Shown piece by piece: positions 25,327 through 33,186 of a stretch of 41,914 nucleotides of DNA (positions within the stretch are counted from its first letter, which is position 1; every line of letters starts with the position of its first letter). Under the pieces are notes generated by a model that worked only from the letters and a program-made list of their open reading frames with translations, had not been told where the DNA came from and made no database searches. Position numbers and translations under genes: made by a program. Where the stretch lies: positions 1 through 41,914 of the forward strand of contig JBKPCD010000166.1 in the NCBI GenBank assembly GCA_046727175.1, in the 5' to 3' direction. Origin of the DNA: JBKPCD01 sp046727175. GTDB lineage: Bacteria > Acidobacteriota > Vicinamibacteria > Vicinamibacterales > 2-12-FULL-66-21.

Positions 25327-25413
25327 CCGCCTGGGGAGACATGCGCAGTACGAACATCGCACAACTCCGGGACCGCCTGACGCAGTACTGAGATCGCAGA
25401 CGGGTCCAACACA

Positions 25414-25782
25414 TCATGTCTCGTCGGGCCGCGCTTTCTGCTTCTTCGCTGCCGCATACTTGACGACGCGCACGCGTTCGACAGTCACCAGCGCTCCGCC
25501 CGTTACCATCTCATCCAGAATCGGCAACAACTTGTCGAGGTGCGCTTCGTCATCGACGACCTCAATCAACACGGGGAGGTCGGTTGACAGCTCGACCAGG
25601 CTCGCCGTGTGAATCACGCTGCTCGCGCCGAATCCTGCAACGCCGTGTATGACCGTTGCGCCAGCGAATCCTTCGCGCCGCAGTCGCTCGAGCAGCGCGC
25701 GAGGAAGCGGCGTGTGATGAAACCGGTCAGATTCGCCCAGCAGAATCCTCACCAGGAATTGATCGCCGTCCAGCACTCGCAT
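25414..25782 (-). CDS. DUF190 (PII-like) protein of the fluoride locus
   Basis: A 122-residue cytoplasmic protein of the DUF190 family, which has a PII-like ferredoxin fold. Matching segments are QFLVRILLGESDRFHHTPLP, GFAGATVIHGVAGFGASSVI, DLPVLIEVVDDEAHLDKLLP and VTGGALVTVERVRVVKY. DUF190 genes often sit next to crcB fluoride channels, and here its start lies 10 bases after the crcB stop, so both share the fluoride riboswitch. ATG 25782 has GAGGAGG upstream; an upstream in-frame extension would run into crcB. A regulatory or channel-modulating role is an inference from fold and synteny. Confidence 0.88.
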   Translation of the reverse strand: MRVLDGDQFLVRILLGESDRFHHTPLPRALLERLRREGFAGATVIHGVAGFGASSVIHTASLVELSTDLPVLIEVVDDEAHLDKLLPILDEMVTGGALVTVERVRVVKYAAAKKQKARPDET

Positions 25783-25792
25783 CGCGCCCTCC

Positions 25793-26173
25793 TCATCGTC
25801 CAAGCATGTGTTTCGCGCAGAGCATCCCGAGCCAGCCTGCGACGAAGGCGCCGACGATCGTGGCGACCGCATTCAGGGCCGCAGCGCCTGGCGCACCCTC
25901 CTCGAGCAGGCGGCTTGTTTCGTAGTTGAAGCTGGAATACGTCGTCAGGCCGCCGATGAAGCCGATCGTGATCGCAGAACGCAGGGTCGGCGACCATGAC
26001 AAGGCCAGTGCGGCATGCATGACGGCCGAAATCGCAAAGCAGCCGGCCAGATTGACGATGAGCGTGCCGCAAGGGAATGTGCTGCCGAGACGCTGCGCGG
26101 CCCAGAGTGCAGTGAGATACCGCGCACCGGTACCGGCGGCGCCGGCGAGACAGATCCAGAAGAATCGTTCCAT
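25793..26173 (-). CDS. crcB: Fluoride channel CrcB/Fluc
   Basis: A 126-residue, four-helix membrane protein that exports fluoride as an antiparallel dimer. Diagnostic segments are AGAAGTGARYL near the N-terminus, GTLIVNLAGCFAI with the pore Asn, and GFIGGLTTYSSFNYET with the T-SSF Phe-box and central sodium site. The C-terminal helix is TIVGAFVAGWLGMLCA. The ATG at 26173 follows GAGGTG 7 bases upstream. It lies 48 bases downstream of a fluoride riboswitch on the same strand, which fixes its function with high confidence. Confidence 0.95.
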   Translation of the reverse strand: MERFFWICLAGAAGTGARYLTALWAAQRLGSTFPCGTLIVNLAGCFAISAVMHAALALSWSPTLRSAITIGFIGGLTTYSSFNYETSRLLEEGAPGAAALNAVATIVGAFVAGWLGMLCAKHMLGR

Positions 26174-26221
26174 GTCGCGTCACCTCGCGGCGCCGCGGCA
26201 GGAGACACTCCCACGGCTGCC

Positions 26222-26271
26222 CGTAGGAGTCATTGGCCGTCATCGACGGCGGTTAGGCGGACTCCACCGCC
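26222..26271 (-). promoter_or_regulatory. Fluoride (crcB-motif) riboswitch
   Basis: Read on the minus strand, the element begins GGCGGTGGAGTCCGCC, continues TAACCGCC and closes with a GTC...GAC hairpin, then CAATGACTCCTACG. This matches the crcB RNA consensus: GGCGATGG-----CGCC, then AACCGCC, a variable stem, then (G/A)ATGACTCCTACG. The GGAGTC and GACTCC pieces can pair as in the known fold. It ends 48 bases before the crcB ATG. The following bases ACGG...CCGT can form an alternative stem that may act as the expression platform. Fluoride binding should turn crcB expression on. Confidence 0.93.
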
Positions 26272-26371
26272 AAACGACTGTTCGAGTGTTGCGTGCGATG
26301 CACGAAGTGTCAAGAGCGCGCGAGTCGGGTTTCGCGGAGCGTCGGCGACTCGACTACGCTAGGGGCGACTG

Positions 26372-27097
26372 ATGGAGCAGAGCACTGCCTTTGCCGCCCT
26401 CGGCGTAGGCGTCGCACTGTTCGCCTCGACCAACATTGACGACATCTTCCTTCTGGCAGCGTTCTTTGCCGACCCCCACCTGCGTCCCCGCAACATCGTC
26501 GCCGGTCAGTTCCTCGGGATCACGGGATTGACGGCCGCCAGCGCCGCCGCGGCGCTCGCTGCGCTCGCGATTCCCGAGGCGTGGACGGCGCTGCTCGGTA
26601 TCGCGCCGCTGCTGCTCGGAGTCCGGAAGCTCTGGGAGCTGAGAACGAGGCAGGCTGAGGGCGATGACGACGAACGGTTACGTAACACCGAACACGAGGC
26701 GGAACGGCGCACGCATTCGCAAGTACTGGCAGTGGCGGCCGTGACAGTCGCCAATGGCGGGGACAACCTCGGCGTGTACATTCCCGTGTTCGCACAAAAC
26801 GTGAGCGTGATTCCCGCGTACGTGGTGATCTTCGCCGTGATGACCGCACTGTGGTGCGTCATGGGTTACGCGCTTGTCAACAATCGCGTCGCAGCCAAGC
26901 CTATCCGGCGTTACGGACACATAGTGCTGCCCATCGTGCTGATCGCACTCGGCGCGTGGATTCTGAAGGGTGCCTTGGCTTTGTTCGCGACGTTCTGCGG
27001 GCTGAGCGATGCCGACCCGAGGTTGAACGAGGGCGGACAAACCATCCCCTGCTCTGGGACCGCTTCCGCCAGCCGACGCCAGCGTTCCAGGCCGTAG
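26372..27097 (+). CDS. CadD-family cadmium resistance transporter
   Basis: A 241-residue inner-membrane exporter related to CadD of the LysE superfamily. The ASTNIDDIFLLAAFF motif at the N-terminus and VTVANGGDNLGVYIPVFAQN in the middle are the paired N-D/G-D-N motifs of the family. About six helices flank an acidic, charged linker (AEGDDDERLRNTEHEAERR). The C-terminal tail after GLSDADP is unusually long and basic and may be partly read-through of decayed sequence. Divergent from the fluoride locus with a 198-base shared region containing the riboswitch. Family members export Cd or other cations; the actual ion here is unknown. Confidence 0.85.
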   Translation: MEQSTAFAALGVGVALFASTNIDDIFLLAAFFADPHLRPRNIVAGQFLGITGLTAASAAAALAALAIPEAWTALLGIAPLLLGVRKLWELRTRQAEGDDDERLRNTEHEAERRTHSQVLAVAAVTVANGGDNLGVYIPVFAQNVSVIPAYVVIFAVMTALWCVMGYALVNNRVAAKPIRRYGHIVLPIVLIALGAWILKGALALFATFCGLSDADPRLNEGGQTIPCSGTASASRRQRSRP

Positions 27098-27251
27098 TCA
27101 ACGTGCTGACGCGCGCACGATAACCACGCCGAGCGAGTAAGTGAAGCATACTGTCGACCGACGTTTGCCCGACGAGCAAGGCGTGGAGAAGCGGCAATTG
27201 GAGTGGCTGAAGTCCCGTAATCTTCAGTGACGGGCCTGCCAAGGACAATCT

Positions 27252-28517
27252 GTGAGATATCGCCACGGCGTTTCGGGGCTTCTCATTCTGCTGTTCGCGA
27301 TCACGTACATCGATCGCGTGTGCATTTCGGTCGCCGGCCCGCGTATGCAGGCGGAGCTCGCCATCGATCCGGTCGGCTGGGGCTGGGTGACGGCGATGTT
27401 CACGCTGTCGTACTGCATCTTCGAGATTCCGACCGGCGCGCTCGGCGATCGGATCGGCCCGCGGCGGGTGCTGACCCGCGTGGTGCTGTGGTGGTCCGCG
27501 TTCACGGCCCTCACCGGTGCCGTCTCGAATTACGTCCTCCTGCTCGTGACGAGATTCTGCTTCGGCGCGGGAGAAGCAGGCGCCTTTCCCAACGCGTCGA
27601 TTGTGGTCTCGCGCTGGTTTCCGGCGACGCAACGCGCGAGCATGTCCGGGGTGTTGTTGATGGCGAGTCAAATCGGCGGAGCGATCGCGCCTCTGCTGGT
27701 GGTCCCAATCCAAATCCGCTACGGATGGCGCGTCTCGTTCTACATCTTCGGCCTGGTCGGGGTGATCTGGGCGGTCGTGTGGTTCGCTTGGTTCCGCGAC
27801 TCGCCGTCCGAGAAGCGGGGCGTCAGCGACGCGGAGCTCGCCGAGACCGCGGATTCGGCGCCCGCGCCGGCGCACGGGTTTCCGTGGTCCCTCGCCTTCC
27901 GATCTGAGACGGTCCTGGCGCTGTTGGCAACGGCGTTCTGCTACGTGTACGTGTACAACTTCTTTCAGACATGGTTTCACACGTTCCTCGTCAAGGGCCG
28001 CGGGTTCACGGAAAACGGCCTCGTGCTGTCGGCGCTGCCGTACGCGCTCGGGGCCTGCGCGAACCTGACGGGTGGTGCCGCCAGTGATGCGCTCGTCCGT
28101 CGTCTGGGGCGGAAATGGGGTCGTCGATCGCTTGGCATCATCGGGCTCGGAACGGCGTGCTTGTGCACTGTCGCGGTGATGCTCACGCGGCAGCCGCTGC
28201 TGACGGTCGTTCTACTGTCGCTCGTGTACGGCGCGATTGCGTTCCAGCAGTCGGGTGTGTTCGGCGTGTGCCTCGACATCGGGGGGCAGCATGCGGGATC
28301 GATCGTCGGACTGATGAACACGTCGGCGCAGGTCGGGGGGCTGCTTGCCTCTGTCGCGTTCGGGTACATCGTCGATCGTTTCGGCAGCTACGACGCGCCA
28401 TTCGTGCCGATGGCCGCGCTCCTCTTCATTGGCGCGTTGCTCTGGTTCCGGGTCGACGCGTCGGCAGAGGTAAGGGCCGACACGCCCGCGGTCGCTTTGG
28501 CTGGCGCTGCGCCATGA
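27252..28517 (+). CDS. MFS transporter, anion:cation symporter type
   Basis: A 421-residue, twelve-helix secondary transporter. It begins LLILLFAITYIDRVCISVAG, as in the ACS family (ExuT/GudP/glucarate-type). The loop 2-3 motif is EIPTGALGDRIGPRRVL, followed by FCFGAGEAGAFPNASIVVSR, a hallmark of ACS members. The loop 8-9 relative is GGAASDALVRRLGRKWGRRS. Such proteins import sugar acids or other organic anions with protons. The start is GTG 27252. No neighbouring sugar-acid genes help to define the substrate. Confidence 0.88.
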   Translation: MRYRHGVSGLLILLFAITYIDRVCISVAGPRMQAELAIDPVGWGWVTAMFTLSYCIFEIPTGALGDRIGPRRVLTRVVLWWSAFTALTGAVSNYVLLLVTRFCFGAGEAGAFPNASIVVSRWFPATQRASMSGVLLMASQIGGAIAPLLVVPIQIRYGWRVSFYIFGLVGVIWAVVWFAWFRDSPSEKRGVSDAELAETADSAPAPAHGFPWSLAFRSETVLALLATAFCYVYVYNFFQTWFHTFLVKGRGFTENGLVLSALPYALGACANLTGGAASDALVRRLGRKWGRRSLGIIGLGTACLCTVAVMLTRQPLLTVVLLSLVYGAIAFQQSGVFGVCLDIGGQHAGSIVGLMNTSAQVGGLLASVAFGYIVDRFGSYDAPFVPMAALLFIGALLWFRVDASAEVRADTPAVALAGAAP

Positions 28518-28524
28518 CCGATCA

Positions 28525-28650
28525 AGCGACGGCGTCACCTTTCTCACGATGGAACTGGTCGAAGGCGACTCGCTCGCCTGGACTTCGGCCTGGCAAAAGC
28601 CTCCACCCGATGGCATCGATGCGACGATGACGGGCGCGGGACACACGGTG
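28525..28650 (+). pseudogene. Ser/Thr protein kinase remnant with missing catalytic middle
   Basis: Just after the MFS gene a short stretch reads DGVTFLTMELVEGDSLA, which is the hinge region (subdomain V) of acidobacterial Ser/Thr kinases. In another frame immediately following, LDFGLAKAS gives the DFG motif of subdomain VII, and a third frame gives PDGIDATMTGAG, similar to activation-loop sequence (LAKALDP---DATMTGAG) in the same kinases. The catalytic loop HRDLKP that should lie between is absent. It is thus a kinase trace that has lost most of its length and frame. No start codon or product is expected. Confidence 0.7.
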
Positions 28651-28658
28651 CCAACCGC

Positions 28659-29297
28659 TCAGCCTCGCCTGGGTCGCCGGACCGCCCTCACCTTCCCGCT
28701 CCGTCCTCCTCCGCAGAAAAACCGATCGCCGCCATCGGACTCGAGCCCCGACACGCCCACGCCAGGCGGCATCTCGAGCCGCTCCAGGACCTCTCCCGAT
28801 CGGGGATCGATTCGCCGCACATCGCTCTCGTTACCTTCCCAGGTGCCGTGCCAAAGCTCTCCGTCAACCCAGGTGACTCCGGTGACGAAGCGGTTGGAGT
28901 CGATCGTGCGAAGAATTGCTCCTGTTTCGGGATCGATTTGATGGATCTTCCGGTCGCGATACTGGCCGACCCAGAGCGTCCCTTCGGCCCACGCGAGCCC
29001 CGAGTCAGCGCCGCCGCCAGGCGCCGGGATCGTTGCAAGCACGCGGCCGGTCTTCGGATCGATCTTCTGAATGCGATCCTCGGCGAGCTGATACAGGTGC
29101 CGGCCATCGAAGGCTGTGCCTGCGTGCGCGGCGACATCGATCGAGCGCAGCGTCTTCCCGCTCGCAGGATCGAAGGCGTTCAGCGTCTCTCCAGCCGCAA
29201 ACCAGACGTGCTGACCGTCGTACGTGACGCCATGCACGTGGTCGACGCCCGGAAACGGCCCGTACTCGCGAACGATCTCCGCGGTTGATCGCCTCAT
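28659..29297 (-). CDS. YVTN/PQQ-like beta-propeller protein
   Basis: A 212-residue protein composed of short repeats of about 45 residues: GVTYDGQHVWFAAGETLNAF, TAFDGRHLYQLAEDRIQKID, LAWAEGTLWVGQYRDRKIHQ and VTWVDGELWHGTWEGNESDV. Each is followed by D(P)xTGxxLxTI. This is the pattern of glutamine-cyclotransferase-like or YncE/Vgb-like five-bladed propellers. No signal peptide is present. ATG 29297 is preferred; a TTG at 29315 would overlap the upstream gene. It starts 10 bases after the stop of the HTH gene and is likely co-transcribed with it. Function unknown. Confidence 0.75.
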   Translation of the reverse strand: MRRSTAEIVREYGPFPGVDHVHGVTYDGQHVWFAAGETLNAFDPASGKTLRSIDVAAHAGTAFDGRHLYQLAEDRIQKIDPKTGRVLATIPAPGGGADSGLAWAEGTLWVGQYRDRKIHQIDPETGAILRTIDSNRFVTGVTWVDGELWHGTWEGNESDVRRIDPRSGEVLERLEMPPGVGVSGLESDGGDRFFCGGGRSGKVRAVRRPRRG

Positions 29298-29307
29298 GAT
29301 TTCAATC

Positions 29308-30528
29308 CTAGCCAATCGGCAGGGGAGCGGGCAGTAACAAGGTCGTCGCGAATCCCGGCACGGGCGGGGTCATCCATCGGAGGGCGCGCCCGCGACCGAA
29401 CGACTGCACCTGGCCTGCTGCTTTCAGCGAGTCGAGCGCCCGCTGCACGGTGCGCTGGCTCGTGCCAAGCGCGAGCGCAAGGGCCGAGCTCGACCAGGAT
29501 TCACCGTCGGCCAGGAGAGCGAGCACCGCCGCATTCTCGTCTTCGGACGGCGGTGTCAGCACGACGACCTCGCGTGCGCGGCGCGGCGCCAGTACAAAAC
29601 CTCGCTTGGTCGCGCGTACGTCGGCCAGCGTCCGGACGACCCTCCGAAGCCGCCCGACTTCGACGCGCAACCGCCCGCGATGCGATTCATCGGCGAGCTT
29701 CGCTCCGAATGCCCGCGCAAGGAGCCTGTCCCTCGGCATGTCTCCGGGCCACGCTTCGCCCAGCGCGCGTGCGAGCGCGAACAAGACCGGGCGCCTGGCG
29801 AGCGAGACCACATCGCGTGCGTCACGCACGACATGACGGCAGGCGTCCACGACGAGCGCGTTCGACGCCAGCAACGCTTCGACTGCCTCGAGCAGGAGGA
29901 GTCGCTCCCCGCCATTCGCAATCAGGCGGGCCGCGGGTGTGTTCAGCACGAGAAATGCGCTGTCGACCTCCGCCGTCAGCGCAGGGATACGTGCGTCGCG
30001 CGCGGCGCGCTCGGCCCGAGCGAGCGCAGCGCGCGCCGCCTTCGTCCGGAGGCGTCGCATCGCGATCCCGGCGACCACCAGCTCGTGGGCGGTCCTCGAC
30101 GGGGGACGGAAGGGCGAGGGGTCTAGTTTGGCGAGCGTACGCTCAGCCTCGTCGACGCGCCCGATCAGGAGGAGGCGCCGGACCTCGAGGTGCCGCGCAT
30201 GCGCGGCGTTGACGCGGTCGCCGTGCGCTTCGAGCGTTGCGCGCGCTGCGTCGAGCGCTCTCGCAGGCCAGCCCAGGTCGCGCGAGACGAGCGCGATCTC
30301 CGCCTCGGCGACGACGCACCTCGCGCGGGCTACCGCCTCTTTCGGACCGAAGGCGCGCGCCGCACGTCGCAGGAGTGCCTTCGCCCGAACGAGATCGCCG
30401 AGCTGCGCCATCGCGATCCCTCGAAGCGCGAGCGCAGACGCGTCGTCGCGCAGCGCGACCCGTTTCAGGGCGCCGAGGGGATCACCGACGGCGAGGGCAC
30501 GCGCCGCGGCCGTGATCAGCGAGTCCAT
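29308..30528 (-). CDS. HTH protein with TPR-like N-terminus, probable transcription factor
   Basis: A 406-residue cytoplasmic protein. The N-terminal 200 residues are helical and Ala/Arg-rich with TPR character (ALKRVALRDDASALALRGIA, ALDAARATLEAHGDRVNAAH). The region 260-325 resembles an OmpR-like winged helix (LADESHRGRLRVEVGRLRRV then TKRGFVLAP). The C-terminal 340-395 is a MarR/GntR-like winged helix (ALALALGTSQRTVQRALDSL then GRGRALRW). A regulator with two wHTH-like segments fits this layout. It shares an operon with the propeller gene downstream and is divergent from the DUF899 gene, a candidate target. Confidence 0.7.
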   Translation of the reverse strand: MDSLITAAARALAVGDPLGALKRVALRDDASALALRGIAMAQLGDLVRAKALLRRAARAFGPKEAVARARCVVAEAEIALVSRDLGWPARALDAARATLEAHGDRVNAAHARHLEVRRLLLIGRVDEAERTLAKLDPSPFRPPSRTAHELVVAGIAMRRLRTKAARAALARAERAARDARIPALTAEVDSAFLVLNTPAARLIANGGERLLLLEAVEALLASNALVVDACRHVVRDARDVVSLARRPVLFALARALGEAWPGDMPRDRLLARAFGAKLADESHRGRLRVEVGRLRRVVRTLADVRATKRGFVLAPRRAREVVVLTPPSEDENAAVLALLADGESWSSSALALALGTSQRTVQRALDSLKAAGQVQSFGRGRALRWMTPPVPGFATTLLLPAPLPIG

Positions 30529-30668
30529 TCCTCTATCGTGGAGGACTTCGTCCCCCAGACCAGCTCGCGTGGCTCGCTCGCGCCGCTCGCTCGCAGGCGC
30601 GTTGATTCACGGAATCCCGTCACACTTGTCACTCCCACCGTTTCCGTCCGCCGCGCTAAATCTATCTC
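30529..30668. promoter_or_regulatory. Divergent promoter region between HTH regulator and DHFR/DUF899 region
   Basis: A non-coding gap separating the minus-strand HTH gene from plus-strand sequence. No clean -35/-10 pair or palindrome stood out by eye. Included because the regulator next to it may act here. Confidence 0.3.
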
Positions 30669-30782
30669 ATGACCAACAACCACCAAGTCACATCGAGAAC
30701 GGAACGATCCAACACATCCAGAACGATGATCGCTGCACTTCAGGTCTCCTTGGATGGCTTTATCGTGACGTACCGAACGTGA
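30669..30782 (+). pseudogene. N-terminal remnant of a DHFR/RibD-C-family reductase
   Basis: A 37-residue frame from ATG 30669 to TGA 30780-30782 contains RTMIAALQVSLDGFIV, which matches the first strand and NADPH-side loop of RibD-C/DHFR-like reductases (consensus xxIaxLqvSvDGfIxG). The expected G-P-DG-- continuation and the remaining 150 or so residues are missing. The sequence runs straight into the leader of the DUF899 gene. DHFR-like and DUF899 genes are often neighbours in soil bacteria, so this is likely a deletion remnant and not chance similarity. Confidence 0.6.
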
Positions 30783-30841
30783 CGAACGGGGCCGGAAGAA
30801 CACACACACCGAAGGACATTCGAATGAGGGAGAGAAGGGCA

Positions 30842-31612
30842 ATGACGAAGCACGCGACCGGGACGCGCAAAGAGTGGCTTGCCGCACGGCTCGAGCTGCT
30901 CGAGGCGGAGAAGGAGCTCACGCGCCGCAGCGACGAGCTGGCACGGCGGCGGCAGGAGCTGCCGTGGGTTCGGATCGGCAAGGAGTATCGATTCGAGACC
31001 GACCAGGGGAGCGCCTCGCTGGCGGACCTCTTCCGAGGGCGCTCGCAGCTCCTCATCTACCACTTCATGTTCGGCCCCGACTACACGGCCGGCTGCCCGG
31101 CCTGCTCGGCGATCGCGGATGGTTTCAACGGGTTCGCCGTGCATCTGGCTAATCACGACGTCATGCTGTCGGCGGTGTCGCGGGCGCCGCTCGCGAAGCT
31201 GCAGGCGTACAAGCGACGAATGGGCTGGACGTTCTCGTGGGCATCCTCGTTCGGCAGCGACTTCAATGCTGACTTCAGCGTGGCGTTCAGCGAGGAGCAA
31301 CAGCGCGAGGGGGGTATCGAATACAACTACCGGCGCGAGGCGGCGGGGCGGCCGCGCGCAAGTTCGGAGAGTGGCGACGAGGGGTCCGTCGTCTTCGCGG
31401 CCATGAGCGGAACCGACCCGGCCACGTACACGCGCGAGAGGCCGGGCATGAGCGCGTTCGTCCTCGAGGACGGGGTCGTCTACCACACGTATTCCACCTA
31501 CGCGCGCGGACTCGACGGCCTCTGGGGCATGTACCAGTGGCTCGACCGCGCACCCAACGGGCGCAACGAGACGGGCGTCTGGTGGCGTCGCCACGACGAG
31601 TACAAGGGCTGA
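30842..31612 (+). CDS. DUF899 thioredoxin-like family protein
   Basis: A 256-residue cytoplasmic protein of the DUF899 family, which has a thioredoxin-like fold. The N-terminal helices (RKEWLAARLELLEAEKELTR) precede PWVRIGKEYRFET. The core has LLIYHFMFGPDYTAGCPACS, in which CPAC takes the redox CxxC position, then ADGFNGFAVHLANHDV and LSAVSRAPLAKLQAYKRRMG. The C-terminal part has SAFVLEDGVVYHTYSTYARG. ATG 30842 follows GAGAGAAGGG; an in-frame ATG at 30824 is possible. Its 3' end is 6 bases from the convergent YceI gene. Biochemical role is untested; peroxide or thiol chemistry is inferred from the fold. Confidence 0.85.
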   Translation: MTKHATGTRKEWLAARLELLEAEKELTRRSDELARRRQELPWVRIGKEYRFETDQGSASLADLFRGRSQLLIYHFMFGPDYTAGCPACSAIADGFNGFAVHLANHDVMLSAVSRAPLAKLQAYKRRMGWTFSWASSFGSDFNADFSVAFSEEQQREGGIEYNYRREAAGRPRASSESGDEGSVVFAAMSGTDPATYTRERPGMSAFVLEDGVVYHTYSTYARGLDGLWGMYQWLDRAPNGRNETGVWWRRHDEYKG

Positions 31613-31618
31613 TCGAAA

Positions 31619-32230
31619 TCATCGAGTCACGACGTCGAACTCAATCGTCACGTCGTCTTTCACCTTGACGGTGCCACCGGCGATGACGATAGGTGTGATT
31701 CCAAAGCTCGTCTGCTTCAGTGAAGCCGTTCCTTTGTAGTGGCCTTGCAAACGGACGACCTTCACCGTAACGGTCCGCGTCTGCCCGTGCAAGGTGAGTT
31801 GTCCGCGCACGACCCAGCCGCCCGATTCGACCGGATCGACACTCGTCGACTCGAAGTGAATCTCTGGGAATCGGTTCACATCGAGTACTTCCGGCCCGAG
31901 CATGCGCGTCTGAACCTGATCGCGATCGTGTGGCGATAGGCCGGGATCCAGGACACGCATACCCTGCGCATCCACAACGAACTGCACCCCGGATGTCGCG
32001 CCGTCGTCAACGACGCCGGCTTTGATAGGGGCGTTAATCTCGTGGTTGTCGGCAAAGGCACGAAACAAGCCGGACTTGAACACGTGGACGGTGATCGTTG
32101 AATGGTCGGTGTCGACTTCCAGGCGCGCCGCTCGGGCCGGTGTGGCGATATTGAGCGCGATGACTGCCGCGGCAATCAGCAGTCGTTGTCCTCTACGAAG
32201 CACAGGATTGTTGAATGTGGGTTGGGTCAC
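31619..32230 (-). CDS. YceI-family periplasmic protein
   Basis: A 203-residue exported lipocalin-like protein that in relatives binds an isoprenoid or amide lipid. The signal peptide is RLLIAAAVIALNIATPARA. The YceI pattern follows: LEVDTDHSTITVHVFKSGLF, FADNHEINAPIKAG, FPEIHFESTSVDPV, WVVRGQLTLHGQTRTVTV and GTASLKQTSFGITP, ending with KVKDDVTIEFDVV. The start is GTG 32230 with GGAG 5 bases upstream; a more upstream TTG at 32272 would add a non-signal leader. Monocistronic, divergent from the carbamoyltransferase cassette. Confidence 0.85.
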   Translation of the reverse strand: MTQPTFNNPVLRRGQRLLIAAAVIALNIATPARAARLEVDTDHSTITVHVFKSGLFRAFADNHEINAPIKAGVVDDGATSGVQFVVDAQGMRVLDPGLSPHDRDQVQTRMLGPEVLDVNRFPEIHFESTSVDPVESGGWVVRGQLTLHGQTRTVTVKVVRLQGHYKGTASLKQTSFGITPIVIAGGTVKVKDDVTIEFDVVTR

Positions 32231-32438
32231 GAGATCTCCGGTGATTACGCAGCAAGACCGTGTCCAACCCAATGTTCATTAGAAACCAGCGTCGACGGAG
32301 AGGCGAGTTACGTGCCTCTGGATTTGCTTTCTTACGCTGTAAGACTGACGGTCGAGGTGGCAGGGAAATACATCCGATTGACGACGCTCTGACGAGTGTC
32401 GTCGTGCCTGGAACATAGTATGCTGCCAATCCTTCGCG

Positions 32439-33185
32439 ATGACCAAAGGGCGCGTGGCACCGATTGACTGGTTCCTGCGGCCGGTCCACAGGTGGGTGTG
32501 GGGCGATTTCGACCGGCGTGTTCGCAAGCTGCTCGCCTTCGCCGAAGTGGAGACCGATGGCGGACGCGATATTCTGCGCGCAGCCGAACTGACACCGGAT
32601 CCCCTCTTACGACGGCTCTACCTTGAGCATGCAATTGACGAGTTGCGGCACGGCAGTCTGTTTCGTGAGCGCGGCGCCGCTCTCCTCCACAAGCGACCCG
32701 CTGGCGACGTCCTGTTCAACGGAACTCCTCTTCCCGGCGGCCACGGGCTGGACGATCTGCGCATCGAAGGAGAGCCTGACCATCGGCTGCTTGCATTCCT
32801 GCATGTGGCGGAAAAAGCCGCCGCCGGCCGTTTCACGATCTACCGGGAGCTCGTGGATGACGATCCGGCGACGCGCGCGATCTTCGAAGAGATCCTGCGC
32901 GATGAAGTGTTTCACATGAACTACACGTACACACAGCTCACTCGCGTCCTGCCGGAATCGTATCGGCGGCAGGTGTGGCTGGCACGCGCGAACCGCCTGT
33001 GGAAACGGTATGTGCGCGTGGTGGCGGCGCTCGCGAGCGCCATTGGCGGGGCAATCCTCTTGGTGCAGTATTTCATCCTGCTGCCGCCCTTCGCCTGGTT
33101 GGCCAAACGTGCCGAACGACGCGAGCCCGTCGGGTGGACGCCAATCCGGCACGACCGCAACGATTCACCGAACAGCCAGTACTGA
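32439..33185 (+). CDS. Ferritin-like diiron protein with C-terminal membrane segment
   Basis: A 248-residue protein, first gene of a five-gene cassette. Two pairs of helices carry a duplicated diiron signature: Glu36/Glu38 (FAEVETDGG) with E68-LR-H71 (IDELRHGSL), and Glu125 (HVAEKAAAG) with E156-VF-H159 (RDEVFHMNY). This fits a rubrerythrin/ferritin-like four-helix bundle able to bind two metal ions. A hydrophobic segment near 200-220 (IGGAILLVQYFILLPPFAWL) may anchor it in the membrane. Such proteins can be oxygenases, desaturases or peroxide scavengers. No clear Shine-Dalgarno site precedes ATG 32439. Its stop is one base before the carbamoyltransferase ATG, so translation is probably coupled. 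Confidence 0.8.
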   Translation: MTKGRVAPIDWFLRPVHRWVWGDFDRRVRKLLAFAEVETDGGRDILRAAELTPDPLLRRLYLEHAIDELRHGSLFRERGAALLHKRPAGDVLFNGTPLPGGHGLDDLRIEGEPDHRLLAFLHVAEKAAAGRFTIYRELVDDDPATRAIFEEILRDEVFHMNYTYTQLTRVLPESYRRQVWLARANRLWKRYVRVVAALASAIGGAILLVQYFILLPPFAWLAKRAERREPVGWTPIRHDRNDSPNSQY

Positions 33186-33186
33186 C

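Noticed and set aside
29939..31612. A 557-codon plus-strand open frame ending with DUF899
   Set aside because: The first 300 codons are an Arg/Ala/Ser-rich shadow of the minus-strand HTH gene; DUF899 homology begins at 30842.
33010..33186. N-terminal extension of the carbamoyltransferase
   Set aside because: Lies inside the ferritin-like gene in another frame; the conserved MKILGISAHYHD start is at 33187.
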